Position numbers and translations under genes: made by a program. The notes below the pieces were generated by a model. That model did not search any database. It had not been told where the DNA came from and was given only the letters and a program-made list of their open reading frames with translations. Below, one piece after another: positions 1 to 12,050 of a DNA stretch of 39,307 nt; the first letter of the stretch is position 1, and the number at the start of each line of letters is the position of its first letter. Source of the stretch: Phellopilus nigrolimitatus (Eukaryota > Basidiomycota > Agaricomycetes > Hymenochaetales > Hymenochaetaceae); NCBI GenBank assembly GCA_021029095.1, contig JAJOHG010000239.1, forward strand, positions 1 through 39,307. The letters are read 5' to 3'.

Positions 1-562
1 ACGTCGTCTGGGAACGAAATGGCGCGACTCGGCAAGGGGTGTGAGAGCCCAGAAAGTCCTTATCAAGAATAAATACGATTCAAACACAAGCCAGTCAAAC
101 GACGCAATCCTCTCCGGCATGGCATAAGAATCCAGTATCACAAGGACTTGCGGGTTGCGGAACTGCGTGAACGTTTGAGCCTGAGGCACGTGATCTTGGT
201 TTCCGCAGTCGACCGCGCACGATTTACGCAAGCACTTCATCGTAATTCCAATCGCCATTGGTGGTTTGGAATCACATTTATAGACAAGATTTCCATGGCA
301 AGTCTTAATCTTTGATATGTCCCATCCTTTGTGAAAGCCCATTGCGATAAGATGTGTGCGACTGCGTGTTGGATAATGGATATGAATGGCGAGTGATGTG
401 CGACTCTGTGGAGAAATATACGCATATGTAACATGAAAAGATGGTCGTGTGCGTTATTGAAAAAGGAGAAAGGAGGGGGAAAGAGAAGAGGACAGGACGA
501 AGTACTTACTTTTTTAGAGCGGAGAAGCGACGTATTCGGATGACTATGTTCGGATGAGGCAT
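1..562 (-). CDS. Partial unrecognised Cys-containing protein, 5' end (runs off left edge)
   Basis: Proposed exons on the minus strand are 562-510 and 403-1 (continuing), with a 106-nt intron at 509-404 (donor GTAAGT, acceptor CAGAG). Exon 2 is open for 134 codons up to the window edge. The ATG at 562-560 has a purine at -3. The protein would begin MPHPNIVIRIRRFSALKN and then carry a Cys cluster (KTCHGN, YKCDS, MKCLRKSCAVDC) followed by a hydrophobic stretch (PQVLVILDSY, FESYLFLIRTFWALTP). I do not recognise the family. The Cys spacing could suit a metal site, but that is inference. It is divergent from the glycyl-tRNA synthetase gene and would share its upstream region. The first exon is less certain than the second. 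Confidence 0.5.
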
Positions 563-770
563 AGCGCTATCTGCGGCAATATAAGAGTCGTAAGTTTCAT
601 ATCTCGTCCTTGCTGAGGAGAATGACTATGCGAATAGCAAGGAAAGTAGCGTTCAGAAGGAGCCCATTGACTATGTTATGTGACGTGACACTCTTTTACT
701 TAGATGTGACAGATGATCGACCGAGATTAGCAGGCAAGTGCTGCCAGCTAAAAGTTAGTGACTCGAGCGC
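563..770. promoter_or_regulatory. Divergent intergenic region between the left-edge gene and glycyl-tRNA synthetase
   Basis: About 210 bp separates the proposed ATG of the minus-strand gene (562) from the first in-frame ATG of the synthetase (771), so promoters for both must lie here or overlap the 5' exons. It contains several ATG triplets in the + direction (for example near 621-630 and 671-685) that would be upstream AUGs if transcription starts left of them. I see no clear TATA box. Confidence 0.4.
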
Positions 771-3700
771 ATGCTGCGTCGCACTCCTCCTCTTGCTTTC
801 GCTCCCCTTCGACGCTCTGCCAGCCGGCCAATATTTGCAGTTGTCTGGCATCGAATACAATATTTTCTCCGAGGAAAACAGTGGGATATGGCGGCGACAT
901 CTGTCAACAAAACTGCCCATACATTCGACAAAACGCGTCTTGACGCGCTCCTCAATAGGCGCTTCTTCTTTGCACCCGCTTTCGAGATATACGGCGGTGT
1001 GTGGCCTCAGAATAGCTGAAAAAGAGATATAAGGCACTCAAACACACCAAGGTGTCGCCGGCCTGTACGACTACGGTCCGCCAGGCTCGGCCCTGCAAGC
1101 AAACATCATCGCGGAATGGCGCCGCCATTTCATTGTCGAGGAGCACATGCTTGAGCTCGACACGACGATCATGACACCTGCTCCTGTCTTCGAGACGTCC
1201 GGACACGTAGCGCGCTTTGCGGACTGGATGGTCAAGGACACGAAGACCGGCGATGTCCTTCGAGCGGATCACCTTGTCAAGGGTGTTCTCGAGGCGCGGC
1301 TCGCAGGGGACAAGGAGGCGCGCGGCGTCAGTGCTGCCCTTGTAAAGGAGGACGATAAAAAGAGGAAAAAGAAGGTGAAGACGACGGCGGTGAAGCTCGA
1401 GGACGAAGCCGTGGGGGAATATGAAAGCATTCTTGCACAGGTGAGCGTCTAGACTGTTTGTCGTTGACCCTTTTTTTTCCTTGGTGGGGCGGGGAGGATT
1501 GCTGTTTCTTGTTTTATTCGTTGGTGATGCGCCAAACAGACGGCTCTTGTAGTCTCGTCTAAGAAGCCCCTTGGGAATCGAAATTTTATTTAATCTTTGG
1601 GACCGAGTAAAAAGATGGGGGAAATTGTATACTTTCCATTTTATCATTATTATGTTCTCTCCCTCATCACTTTCATCATTACTGTATACTCGGGATTTAT
1701 TCCACCAACTGGCATCAGCATCAGCGTGTGGTTACTTTCATCTTCAAAGCAGCGTTTTCCTTCCCCGGAAAATGAAAGAAGGCTTTATACACCGAAGAAG
1801 AAGTGAGCTGAAAATTTTTCTCCACAGCTAGACAACTACTCGGGACCCGAGCTTGGCCAATTATGTCTCAAACACAATATCACAAATCCAGACACGGGCA
1901 ACGAGGTCAGCGAACCTCAACAATTTAATTTGATGTTTGCGAGTAGCATCGGTCCTACTGGCCAACATCCTGGGTGAGTTCTCTTCTTCTTCTTCGTCTT
2001 GAAGCATCCTACGATGCATTGCGGACAGTTATCTGCGACCTGAGACCGCCCAGGGCCATTTTCTGAACTTCTCTCGCCTGCTGGAGTTCAACAACGGCCG
2101 CGTCCCATTCGCATCCGCGCACATTGGCAAGTCCTTCCGTAATGAGATTTCGCCTCGTGCGGGTCTTCTACGCGTCCGCGAATTCACGATGGCCGAAATC
2201 GAACACTACGTCGACCCGGAAGACAAGGTACACGAACGCTTCGACGAGGTTCGCGACGTTTCGCTTGCACTGCTCGACAGGCACGTCCAGTCGAGCGGTC
2301 GCACGGAAATTAAGCAAATGACCGTCGGCGCCGCGGTCGATGGCGGTGTGATTGCGAACCAGACGCTCGGTTACTTCCTCGCACGCGTGCAGCTGTTCCT
2401 TCTTAAAATTGGCATCGACCCGAAGCGCCTGCGCTTCCGTCAGCACATGGCAAATGAGATGGCGCACTATGCCACCGATTGTTGGGACGCGGAAATCCAA
2501 AACGCGTCGGGCTGGACGGAGTGCGTTGGTTGTGCGGATCGCGCGGCGTATGACCTCTCTGTGCACTCAGCAAAGACCGGCCATCAGCTCGTCGTGCGCC
2601 AAGCGCTCAAAGAGCCTATCGTGACCGAAAAGCTTGTGCCAGAGTTCAACAAGAAGAATTTCGGTAAGACATTCGGTCGCGATACCGCTGCGATCCAGCA
2701 GGCAATTAACGATCTGTCCGAGGAGGGACTGGATAAGATGAAGGGCCAGCTCGCTCAGGGGTAAGTGCCTTGATGTAGCGTTCGCTCTGTTAAAGCGGCT
2801 TATTTTACTTCGGTTATCCCTTGCGGCTAGGTCGACCGTTGTATTAGCAGAAGGCAAGGAATTTACACTCACCTCGGATCACCTTGCGATTGAGCGCAAA
2901 ACGTTCAAGCAATCGAGTGCGTCTGATGACTTCTGTCTTCGCGACATCTGCTGAGATCTTTCATCAAACCGCAGTCCGCGAGTTTACCCCGAACGTCATC
3001 GAGCCGTCGTTTGGTCTGGGCCGCATACTGTACATCCTGCTCGAGCACAGCTTCTGGAGCCGCGAACAGGACGTTGAACGTGGGGTAAATGCATTTGTCT
3101 TCTCCGCTTCTGTGGAGACTCTAATTCCCCGGCCTCGGTGGCTCTCGCACTTGTGATTGACCTCGATATGTTCGCCCGATCTAGGTCCTCTCGCTTCCGC
3201 CTATTATAGCGCCAACTAAGGTGCTTATCGTACCCTTGAGCGCCAAAGAGGAGTTCGACCCGCTCGTACGGGAAGTCTGTAAGCAACATATTTCTCTTCT
3301 CGCTGATTTCGCCTCCGAGATTCGTATGACTGATCTGCGCCTAAATTCTGTTTCCCCGCTCCTGCGGATTCCTCGGCTTGTGATGTGTGATGTGATATGT
3401 GATGTGATGCGACGCGACGGCGGTTTGATATGGCTTGCGGTTGCCAGCATTGAAGCTACGCAAGGCCGGCGTTTACTCGCGCGTTGATGACTCCAATACT
3501 TCGATTGGGAAGCGCTACGCTCGCAACGACGAGCTCGGCACGCCGTTCGGCGTGACATTGGATTTCGCGTGTACGTGGCTGACTCTTCTATGTTTTCAAA
3601 CGAGCACGCCCCTTGTTACACTTCTGACACGATGCTCCTGCTTCTTGAATCTATGTTCTTCCTGCGACATGAAACAATCACCGCTACCCCAAACATTCCC

Positions 3701-3962
3701 ATGATGCACCCGGCCATACAGCCGTGCAGAACCGGACAATGACTCTCCGGTGCGCTCCACTCCTCCCGAGTTATCATCGACTTTTCTCAGACTCATCCAA
3801 CCCGGTGTTTGCCTTGATAGCGAGCGAGACACGACTGGCCAGCTGATCGGTGACATCGACAAGGTCATCTCGGTGGTGACCGACATGGTGCAAGGCAGCC
3901 TGGACTGGGAGGGCGCGTGCAAGCTGCTAACGGCTTACGACGGCGTGCAGGCCGTCGAGTAA
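771..3962 (+). CDS. GRS1: Glycyl-tRNA synthetase, class II, likely dual mitochondrial/cytosolic
   Basis: Charges tRNA-Gly with glycine. Exons for the cytosolic form: 888-996, 1052-1440, 1828-1973, 2029-2760, 2831-2916, 2975-3084, 3185-3278, 3448-3570, 3722-3749, 3821-3962, giving 652 aa, close to yeast Grs1. All introns are GT-AG and phases agree. Landmarks of the family: [11 protein letters not shown] and [10 protein letters not shown] near the N terminus, YLRPETAQG at about 216-224, class II motif 2 FRNE at 251-254, [33 protein letters not shown], motif 3 EPSFGLGR at about 497-504, and a C-terminal anticodon-binding domain with [27 protein letters not shown] and TLRERDTT. A Lys-rich insert ([10 protein letters not shown]) follows KEARG. 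The upstream in-frame ATG at 771 adds 39 residues that are Arg-rich with one acidic residue, typical of a mitochondrial presequence. ATG 888 has the better context (G at -3 and +4). Intron 2 (387 nt) is unusually long for this locus. Confidence 0.95.
3380..3420 (+). repeat. Degenerate TGATGTG repeat inside a GlyRS intron
   Basis: Iterated TGATGTGTGATGTGATATG-like units lie within the 169-nt intron 3279-3447 of the synthetase gene. They probably account for that intron's larger size. Confidence 0.6.
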
Positions 3963-5700
3963 AAATTTCTAGAGGTCTTTTTGCTGTGAGTACTTGAGAG
4001 TTTTTTTTTAACGAAGTTCCTGTACACTCTAGGGAGGATGATCGGCGCTAATTAATCGGCGAAGCTTTGAAAGGGAGACACAAATCGGCATCTAGACGCC
4101 CACCGGGAGAAGAGAAGCAGAAGGAAGAAACGAAAGATGATCTGTAAATAGGAGCTTGGAGATAATAGACACCTTGTACCTGTCATCAACATGTGCTCTG
4201 TGTTGCACTGCTCGTCCTATCGACATTGACATTGATGTGACCGTAGCAGTCAGCGCCAGCCAAAGAAAGCGTAAATTTGTCCTCGGACACAGGTTTGTAA
4301 GGAAGTCGTGTCCTGCAAACGTTACCGGAGAGGAAATTTACAGAGTTCGAGACAGGAGGGCTGTCGTAAAACAGTCTAAAGCAACTTAGACAAAGCAAAG
4401 TTAGCGTTTGGCAGCATGCGTTTGTATGGGCTCCTCGAAGCACGGAAAGATGATGGGCGGCGCAGCGCAACTTCTGGGCGTCGACGAGAACCCCATGCCG
4501 AGGTGATGATTCAACGATTCATTCAAGCAGGTTCAGCCCGGGCCGCTGATAAACATAAACATACATGTACAATGGAACCATCGCGACGAAGGGCAGCCCC
4601 AGCGCGGGTGCATACATACGGAGCGGTAGTAATAACTTTTCCAAACGGACAGAGAATTCTAGGCGAGCTAGGTGATGCTCATTGACTGCCGAAGAGATGG
4701 CAGACGGGGAGAGCGGGTTCCATGCCAATGTTTGCTGCCGCGAGCCAGGAGCGGGAGGGGGCGTGTGTGGGCTATTCGGGTCGCGCTGACATGGGCAGCA
4801 ACAACATCAGTCATGCGGGGTGGCCCCCAGCTCGAATACGATTCGACGTATGTATGTATCGCCGAAGCCCCCGCTCGCAGCTGATTCTTCTCTTCCCCCA
4901 CCGTCTTCGTAAAGGGTGCGCAATCCCCGAGAACAAACACGATTCAGCGCGCCGAAGTTCGCGCTTCGTAATCACCGGTGTTATAAGCTCTGTGCCTAAA
5001 CCGCAGCTGAGTAAGTATGGCGGTCGAATATAGCCGCAGAGTTTGGCATCGGTACTTATCTCTGAGAGTCGCACGACACCGTGCCGATGAGTCGAGCGCG
5101 CCCAGTGCTGTCGCTCAAATTCATGTCCGCTCGGCACTGCAGCATCAGCTGACGGAAACAATGACGAAACACCCACATCTATAGTCGTCTCTGAATGCAC
5201 CACCCAGCAACCGCCTAGGCCTCGTGAAAATCAGCGGATGATCGTTGTATGGGGGGGGGGGGGGCTCCTGAAGCTCCGCGTCGACCGCCGTCCCCTGTAT
5301 CGGCTCTACTAACAATGCAAATGGAAATCGGAGAAACAAGGTTGCGCGGCGCTGCGGCAGCAATCGGCGAACGAGCGTGCGCCGGCTGCAGCACGCTTGC
5401 TTGTTCCTGCTATAGCGCGCCGGACAAGACGAACAGCTCTGGCCGCGTGTGTGTGCGGCGAGCTCGGGGCGCGCGCGTCTGCAGTGGGAAATTTTACTGG
5501 AAAACGCAGCGAGGCCAATGACAGGGCAGCAGGCAGCGGCGAAGCGTCCCCCAGCGCAGAAGGGGGAAACCGGACTGCAGTATGCGAGTAGCAGTTACAG
5601 CGGCGCGCTGCTGCCAATGACTCATTGCATGCCAGTGGGATCATCAGCTCGGAAGGCCCGCACGCACTTGTGTCATCGCCCGGACTAGAAGTTTAGGCGT
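3963..5700. other. Gene-free segment downstream of GlyRS
   Basis: I find no supportable gene here. The open frames are short, overlap on both strands and show no family motif. It holds the 3' end of the GlyRS transcript, a TACATGTA octamer at 4562-4569, GTAT/ACAT iterations near 4610 and 4851, and a run of 14 G at 5251-5264. GC content rises towards the right. Confidence 0.6.
5251..5264 (+). repeat. Homopolymer run of 14 G
   Basis: Fourteen consecutive G. This is a mutable tract and a likely place for length error in the assembly. Confidence 0.95.
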
Positions 5701-8700
5701 TTCGTTCGGTAAGCGCATCGTGTCCGAGTCGAACGATTTTTTTTTTCTTTTTCATTTGTGGAGATAGGGGGCCGCCGTAGGCCCACGCATTCGCTCGCAC
5801 CCCTTTCCCGGACGGCGGATCCCATTCAGTTCGCTCTTTCATTCATACTTCATACTTCATACTTCATACCTTATACTTCTGAACGCAATTTTGTTCTATC
5901 GAAGCGATCAGATATCTACCCGTCAATGAAATGTCCGTGGCAAGAAAAAAAAAACGTACCTAGCTACACACGCCAGACAGTTGACAGTTCATTTTTTTCC
6001 CCCTCCATCTTCATTTTTTCAGCCGCCCGACCGAATATTCACGGCTTAAGTAAGGCATGGCACGAGACGAGACTGGGCTGACTAAAGGCCCTCCGGGAAC
6101 GCAGGGGCGCGCGCCACCTGTGCTCTGCCCTGCCCAGAACGCGCGAACGCCCAAGGCCTCGCAGAACCTTACATGCAAGCAAGCACTGGGCTATATCCGC
6201 AAACACACACACATACATACACCGAAAACGTGCGCCGGCGACGAAAGAACGGAAGGAAGGAGACAAACATACATGCGCGGCGCATCATGTGTGCCGCAAA
6301 GGGGAGGGGGGAGCCTGGACGTATGTATGTATGTTTTCGCACCGCGTTCGGCGCGCACGCTCTGCAGGGGCTGCGCCGCGCCGCGCCGGGCAGGGAGTGT
6401 GCGTGCGAGCGCGAAGAAGAGACGCAGCGTTGCAGGGTGGGGCCCGCGCGCGCTTCTGTTCGTGCTTATAAGTGCATATGAAGCGATCATCTGGCGCAGA
6501 AGCAGACGCTGGCATCCTCGCTTCCTGGGTCCCAAGGGCCCGCTCGAGAAGGCGAAGGCGCGCAGCCGGGCGAGGGAGGCTTTAGTGAAAACAAAAAAGA
6601 AAAGAACGCGATAGTGGCCGTTTCTGAGGCGCGCGCATTGCTGTACTTGGCGTGCCCCCCCTGCGATAAGCCAGGCAAATGCGGAAGAACGACTGTGTGT
6701 CCTCGGCTGTGTATTCCTCGGGGAAGTCCTTTCCTGCATTAGCTCCCGACCCGAAGGCAAGAACAAAAGCTGACGGCGATCCTTGCGGGAGATGCGCCGC
6801 ATGCGGAAGATAACAGCACTGGCACCGAAACCCCAAACTTTAGAGCTCGTGAAAGAGAGTGCTGTCGTCGATCAGGACCCACAGCAAAGGCGCAAGCGCT
6901 TCGGGGCGGCACCTATCAGGTCGCATATAAGGCAATATACTGCGATAATCGTGTGCTTTTACGATAGTATAGGCCAACATGCAGAAACAAGCGTAAAAGG
7001 CGCGGCACACATGAACGTTCGGCGTGGCCCCCCGAACGGTCTACCAGTAAGGATCGCACTAGCGGGTCGTGTGAGACCACCTCAGACGTCAAGGCTCAAT
7101 TGAAGGTGCAACACAGCGGAGAAGAAGGAGACTTAGGCCTGCAAGTCCGATCGGGAATGGCAAAAGGGAAAATGATGACGACAGTGGGCAGCCACGAGCA
7201 GATAAGCCCGAGGCGATTTAGACGTCGTCGTCAGTATCAGTATCAGCCATCAGCATCAAGTCTATTCTGCGTCCTGGGGTGCAAAAGGGGGCGAACAAAA
7301 AAGGGCGGCAGCGGGGTGGGAATCGCCGGGGCAACCGTACACGTCAAAGAGTCTTGCGGTGTGCGGTCTGGGCGCGGACGGACGGGCTATGACGCTGCGT
7401 GCGCGTTCGGGGATAGCAAGCGGGTCAGCTGAAGCAGGACGCGATACGGGAGGGCAGGGGATGACGCACAATGACGCGCATAGACGCGAATGGGGAAGTT
7501 TGCGGGGAAGTGGGAAGAAGCGCGCGTGCGAGCGGGACAGAACACGAGAATCTGGCTAATGTATTATGATATGCACACTTGCTGCGTCTAACGCACATGC
7601 ATGTTCAATTAACTCAATTATCCGGGGTTCGCGAAGAGAGGGAAGGGGGGAAGGACGCGATTGCGCGCAGCTAGGACTCGTATATTTTGCGCGTAAACCT
7701 GCGTGCTGACTCACGCACGGACGCTGCACTCTAACTCTGTGTGCGTGCCGCGGAGGGGTCAGGCGATCGAGATCGGCGGTGTGGGGAAACGGCAATGCTT
7801 ACGGGAGTCGAAAAACCTTGCTGGTTGCTCGATTGGAAAACTGAATAGCGTATGGTCGCTCAAGTTCGTTTTCTTATGCAAACCCGTTTTTTTCGTTCGC
7901 CGACGGGCAGCCGGAGAAACTCGTTACGGCCTGCGTCTAGAAGATGATGTGCGCGGCTCGACGTATACATTCTGTGAAAGAAAAGGGGAAAAAAAAAAAA
8001 CTTCGTCTGAGGAGGTCCGAGGCGTATGCGTATCTCTAAAGCGCTCAAGCCTGCGCCGAGTCGAGAGCGCGAGTCTGGGTGCCGTCGTGACCGCTGGGCA
8101 TGACGCGATATCTGTGTTCCAAGCTGATCGTGTCATAAAATAGGCGGGGGCGTCTGCAAAGCTAGGAATCTAGGCGGCCGAAAGCAGTCACGGGGTCTGG
8201 AGAGCGCGTCATGGGCAAAGATCACGCCGGCACGCGCGGGTCAGCCGATCAAAGATGCACTCTGAGTCTTAGGTCCCGTCGGACGGGGCCCTTTCCTAAT
8301 TTTCCCATGCACCGCGCATCTCCAAAAACGAAGGAAAAAAAAAACCCAATCAAAATTCGAAGCCCGCATCCTGAGTAAGCAAAAAAGTAATTTCCATTCC
8401 TTTTAAAAACGATAAATCCCGGTTGCTTTCTCGGGTGCGTAAGCAAGAGGCGTGCCCGGGGCGCTCGCCTTTACGTCCGCGCGAGGCGAGGGGCGCGTCG
8501 TCATCGCTATGGGCTTGGCGGGCGCGGCCGCCCGGCGAAAAAAAAAGGTTTAAGAGAATAGCAAATAGGAAATAAGGTTTGCGCCGCGCCGCGCCGCGCC
8601 CGCCAAGCGCGCGGGGCGTGGGCTGCTGTGGGCGCACGGGTGCTCATCTGCCGTCGCGTGCGCGCGTGCGCGCGCGTGCCGAGCCGAGTGCTGCTCGCGC

Positions 8701-9100
8701 TGCATGCGTGCACGCCGCGCGGCGTACAATCCTGGATAGTTTTTGTACGCGCATGCACACGCCTGCCTCGAGGGGCGCGAGCCAGGGGGGAATGATCGGC
8801 GTAAAATGCCACGGCGCAGGGCCCGCAGGCCGTTTCGTTTTCCCGCGCGGCCGGCCGGCCGGCACACACACACGGCAGCCCGGGGCCCCGCATACATACA
8901 CTCATACAGGGGAGGCCCCAGGCCAGCGGAGCGCGCACCCGAACTGACGAGGGCACGGACGGTTTACCGCAGCTGCGGGCGCGCGGTGTGCGCGTCCGAG
9001 AGCGTGTGGGCGTGGGCGTGGCGTCGCCGAGATCTCGCGGGGCCAGAGTTCGGCCCGGAGGCTGGCGTTCTGTTCTGTTCCGACGGGGTGCCACGTATTT
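5701..9100. other. Gene-free GC-rich segment with simple repeats
   Basis: There is no supportable gene. Open frames reach about 220 codons (8507-9178, minus) but occur on both strands at once and translate to Arg/Ala/Pro/Gly-rich low-complexity sequence, as expected from GC-rich DNA with few stop codons. It contains ACATACAT/GTATGTAT iterations (near 6208, 6270, 6320 and 8891), a GCGCC tandem at 8581-8600, alternating GTGCGC near 8660-8680 and a GGCC tandem near 8858-8872. Confidence 0.6.
8581..8600 (+). repeat. (GCGCC)4 tandem
   Basis: Four exact GCGCC units directly after an AT-rich stretch. Confidence 0.85.
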
Positions 9101-9420
9101 TATATGTATATGTATGTGTATGTACTGACAAATGAATGGATGGGACGCATCGGCAGCACGTCCTGGACGCGCTAGCAAGGCGCGTGCGTGCCCCGCGGAG
9201 CGACATGCCTGGGAAATGGGGGAGGGCGGAGGCAGACACGCCAGCCAATTCGGGATGTGTCTTTTTTTCTTCTTCTCTCTCGTGCGGTTGTATTGTATTC
9301 AACGGCGTCGTGGAAGGGGATCAACTCGGAGAGAGACCGTGGAGGCCGAAAACGGTCTCATGTTTTCTTTTCGTCCTCCAGTGGTGTGCTTATGTCTGAA
9401 GACGGCGCGGGACGGATCAA

Positions 9421-9442
9421 GTCGAGTCGAGTCGAGTCGAGT
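9421..9442 (+). repeat. (GTCGA)4 microsatellite
   Basis: Four exact GTCGA units. The same unit recurs three times as GAGTC near 13114-13128. Confidence 0.9.
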
Positions 9443-9615
9443 AGAGAGTCGCATCTCGCCCTCGGCGCAGAGCCCAGGCGCACGCGCGCGCGTCGCGCGG
9501 GACGAGAGACCGCAGAAGCGTGCAACGCAGTGTCCGTGCGTCCGAGAAGAGAAAAAAGACAAAGAGAGAGAAAAAAAAGAACACAACACCAACACCGCAC
9601 AGAGTGCTCTGCGCA

Positions 9616-9632
9616 CGCGCGCGCGCGCGCGC
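9616..9632 (+). repeat. Alternating CG tract
   Basis: Seventeen bases of strictly alternating C and G, a classical Z-DNA-prone sequence. It is CpG-dense, so cytosine deamination has not eroded it. Confidence 0.9.
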
Positions 9633-9796
9633 ACGAGACCGCTCCAACGCGAAGCGCGTCCGGGGCGATCGATATCAAGAACGCGAAGAAGCGGCACAAA
9701 ACGCGCAGAAAAAGAGGAGCAAACAAGGGAAGAAAGAGGGAAGGAAAAAAAAAGCCACACACACACACGCGTTCCCTGGGAAACCGAAGCGAGCCA

Positions 9797-9823
9797 CAGC
9801 CAGCCAGCCAGCCAGCCAGCCAG
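9797..9823 (+). repeat. (CAGC)n microsatellite
   Basis: Nearly seven uninterrupted CAGC units. A shorter copy of the same unit lies at 10195-10212. Confidence 0.9.
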
Positions 9824-9944
9824 ACTCGGACGGGCCGCGCAGCGTGCGCACCCGCAGCGGGAAGACGTACAGAAACACTGCGGGTGTCGCGGATCCGCCT
9901 TCTTCTTCCTTCGCTCGGCCCTTCTTCATAAGTACTATATGTAT

Positions 9945-9980
9945 TATATATATATATATATGCGTGCGTGCGTGCGTGCG
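9945..9980 (+). repeat. Compound (TA)n-(TGCG)5 microsatellite
   Basis: A TA dinucleotide tract (9945-9961) runs directly into five TGCG units (9961-9980). Confidence 0.9.
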
Positions 9981-10194
9981 AGCGCGCAGCCAATATAAGC
10001 GCGTAGCATTCATATATGTACATGTTATACATGTACACGGGCTGCTTCTGCCTGCCTCGTCGGCAGGCCAACGCACGGGAGCCAGGCGCGGAGACAGTTA
10101 ATATTACAGAATACAGGACGAGCGGCCGGGCTGGCCGTTGCGAGGGCACACTTTTCGGCCGGCCGTGCGCAAAGGGAAGAACGGAGCCATTCAT

Positions 10195-10212
10195 CAGCCA
10201 GCCAGCCAGCCA
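10195..10212 (+). repeat. (CAGC)n microsatellite, second copy
   Basis: Just over four CAGC units, the same unit as at 9797-9823, about 400 bp downstream. Confidence 0.85.
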
Positions 10213-10986
10213 ACGGCGTGCAGCCTATCCCAGGGCGCGGAGACAGGACCCGGACGGGGGCGGCGCGGGATTTCGAAGGCGCGAAGCGGGCTGTGCGCGT
10301 GGGCTGCGATTGGCTGGGCGCGCCGCGCCGCCAGCCACAACCATGGTTTCCGCTGGTGGGCGCCGGCGCAGGGGCGCCGGTGTGCAGCACGTACTGTCGA
10401 GATTTTTCCGTCCCGTCCCGTCTCTGCGTCGTGTCCGGTGGCTCGGCTCACAGAGGGGCCAGCTGGCCCCGGCGCGCGCCGGCGCGTATGGTCGGCGCGG
10501 GCTGGGGAGAGCGGGCGCGCGTCCGTCTCCTGGCCCAGGAGCACTGCGGGGCGCACTGAACCAGGCGGAGGCGGCGCGTGTGGCTCGGGCTCGGGCGCGG
10601 GCGTGGAGCGGCCCGGAAGCCTGGACGCACAGTGGAGTCTGGAGCTGGGTTGAACTTATAGCATATGGCCCCGCAGCGTCCCCGCGGCTTGTATTGTTCT
10701 TGTCGATACATGTACGCGGAACATGAAACAAAAAAACAAAACAAAAACAGTTTTTCATGTAAATAATGATACCGATATCTCAAAAAGTGCAAAAATAAAA
10801 AATAAAAAAACGAGGAAAATGACGCGCGCGCGCTTACCTAGTGCCCGCCTTGTCCGACTTCGCTCGCTTCGCGCGCCAGATTCGCGAGCGTGCGTGCGCG
10901 TGCGTGCGTGCGGCGAGATCTCGGTCCCTCTTACATACATACATGCAGCACGATACGTACATGATACACGTCGATCGGGTCTGCCG

Positions 10987-11012
10987 AGCAGCAGCAGCAG
11001 CAGCAGCAGCAG
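10987..11012 (+). repeat. CAG trinucleotide tract 1
   Basis: Over eight uninterrupted AGC units. It is not inside a supportable coding frame. Confidence 0.9.
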
Positions 11013-12033
11013 AAAGCAGCCGTCTTGCCGTGCAGAAAGCGCGACGCGACCGCGCAACGTAAAACGAACCACGTACGAGCGAGCACATCGGCCGGCAGAA
11101 GCAGCACGCAGCGGCGCCGCGTTTCACATCGCAGGGATGCGCAACGATCTGCGAAGAACGATGCGTGCGCGCGCGTGCGGTGGACACGGATCCGGACGCG
11201 CGCGGGGGGACGCGCGCGCGAGCGGAGGTCGTCATAGCGCTCTCATAGGCAAGCAGATTGCACGCGGCGCGTCAGAGACGCGTGGGGCTCCGTTGATTGC
11301 CTGCGGGCGTTGATAGCCTGGCCGCGCCGGCGAGCGACAGATCCGGAGACGTGATGGAGACGGAGACGCGACGAAGACGGAGACGGAGGGCGCCGCCGCC
11401 GCCGCCGCTGACAGCGGCGGGCGGGCGACCGTGCGTGGTGCGCGGCTGAGTTCAGTAAGTAAAGCCGCCGCGCCGCGCGGGGGCGGGCGCGAATCACGAA
11501 AACACGAAAAACACGAAAACACACGGTGCGCCGCGGGCCGCGCGCGGCTGCCGCACTGTGGCTGGCTGGGCTCCGAGTCCGATCTGCGCAGGCGGTGCTG
11601 CTGCGCGCACACGATGTAAACACACCCGTAACGAATATCGCTATCGGCACCGTCGACGCTGATGCACACGATTCAATTCGTGCCCGGGCAGTTAGGAGGT
11701 ACGTGTACATGTACGATACGAGGAGTGGCGCGCTTCGATAAGGGCGGGCGGGCGGCTATCACGTCTGTCTCCTGAGTCAAGCAAGTCTGTCTGAGGAACG
11801 AGAGGTGCATACACACATACATGCTTACCGAGAATTGTCAGCGTCCCCGCTTCGGGGCCTGTTCCGAGCAAGGCTGTCTTTTTCGCGCTAAAATAAAATA
11901 GTTGGTGCTTGCTGTATGCGACACGGGTGTACGTGTAAGGTGCAGCGCGCCATCAATCTCTATCTCTATCCCGCAAAGCCGCAAAGCTTGAGAGACGGAT
12001 ATGGATACATATGGTGCGCGGGGCGGAGATGTT

Positions 12034-12050
12034 AAAAAAAAAAAAAAAAA
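12034..12050 (+). repeat. Homopolymer run of 17 A
   Basis: Seventeen A in a GC-rich context. No transposon-like sequence precedes it that I can see. Confidence 0.9.

Larger units (their letters stand above)
9101..10720. other. Gene-free segment with the densest microsatellites
   Basis: No supportable gene; overlapping open frames on both strands are composed of the repeats themselves. Within about 1.6 kb there are tandems of GTCGA, CG, CAGC, TA, TGCG and CAGC again, plus a purine-rich stretch near 9544-9580. TACATGTA octamers lie at 10028-10035 and 10707-10714. Confidence 0.6.

Noticed and set aside
952..1647. 231-codon open frame on the minus strand
   Set aside because: It is antisense to GlyRS exons 1-2 and intron 2, whose coding nature is certain from family motifs.
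9132..10194. Long overlapping frames on both strands (288, 278 and 247 codons)
   Set aside because: They translate microsatellites into low-complexity Arg/Ser/Ala sequence and overlap in several frames, as expected of GC-rich repetitive DNA.
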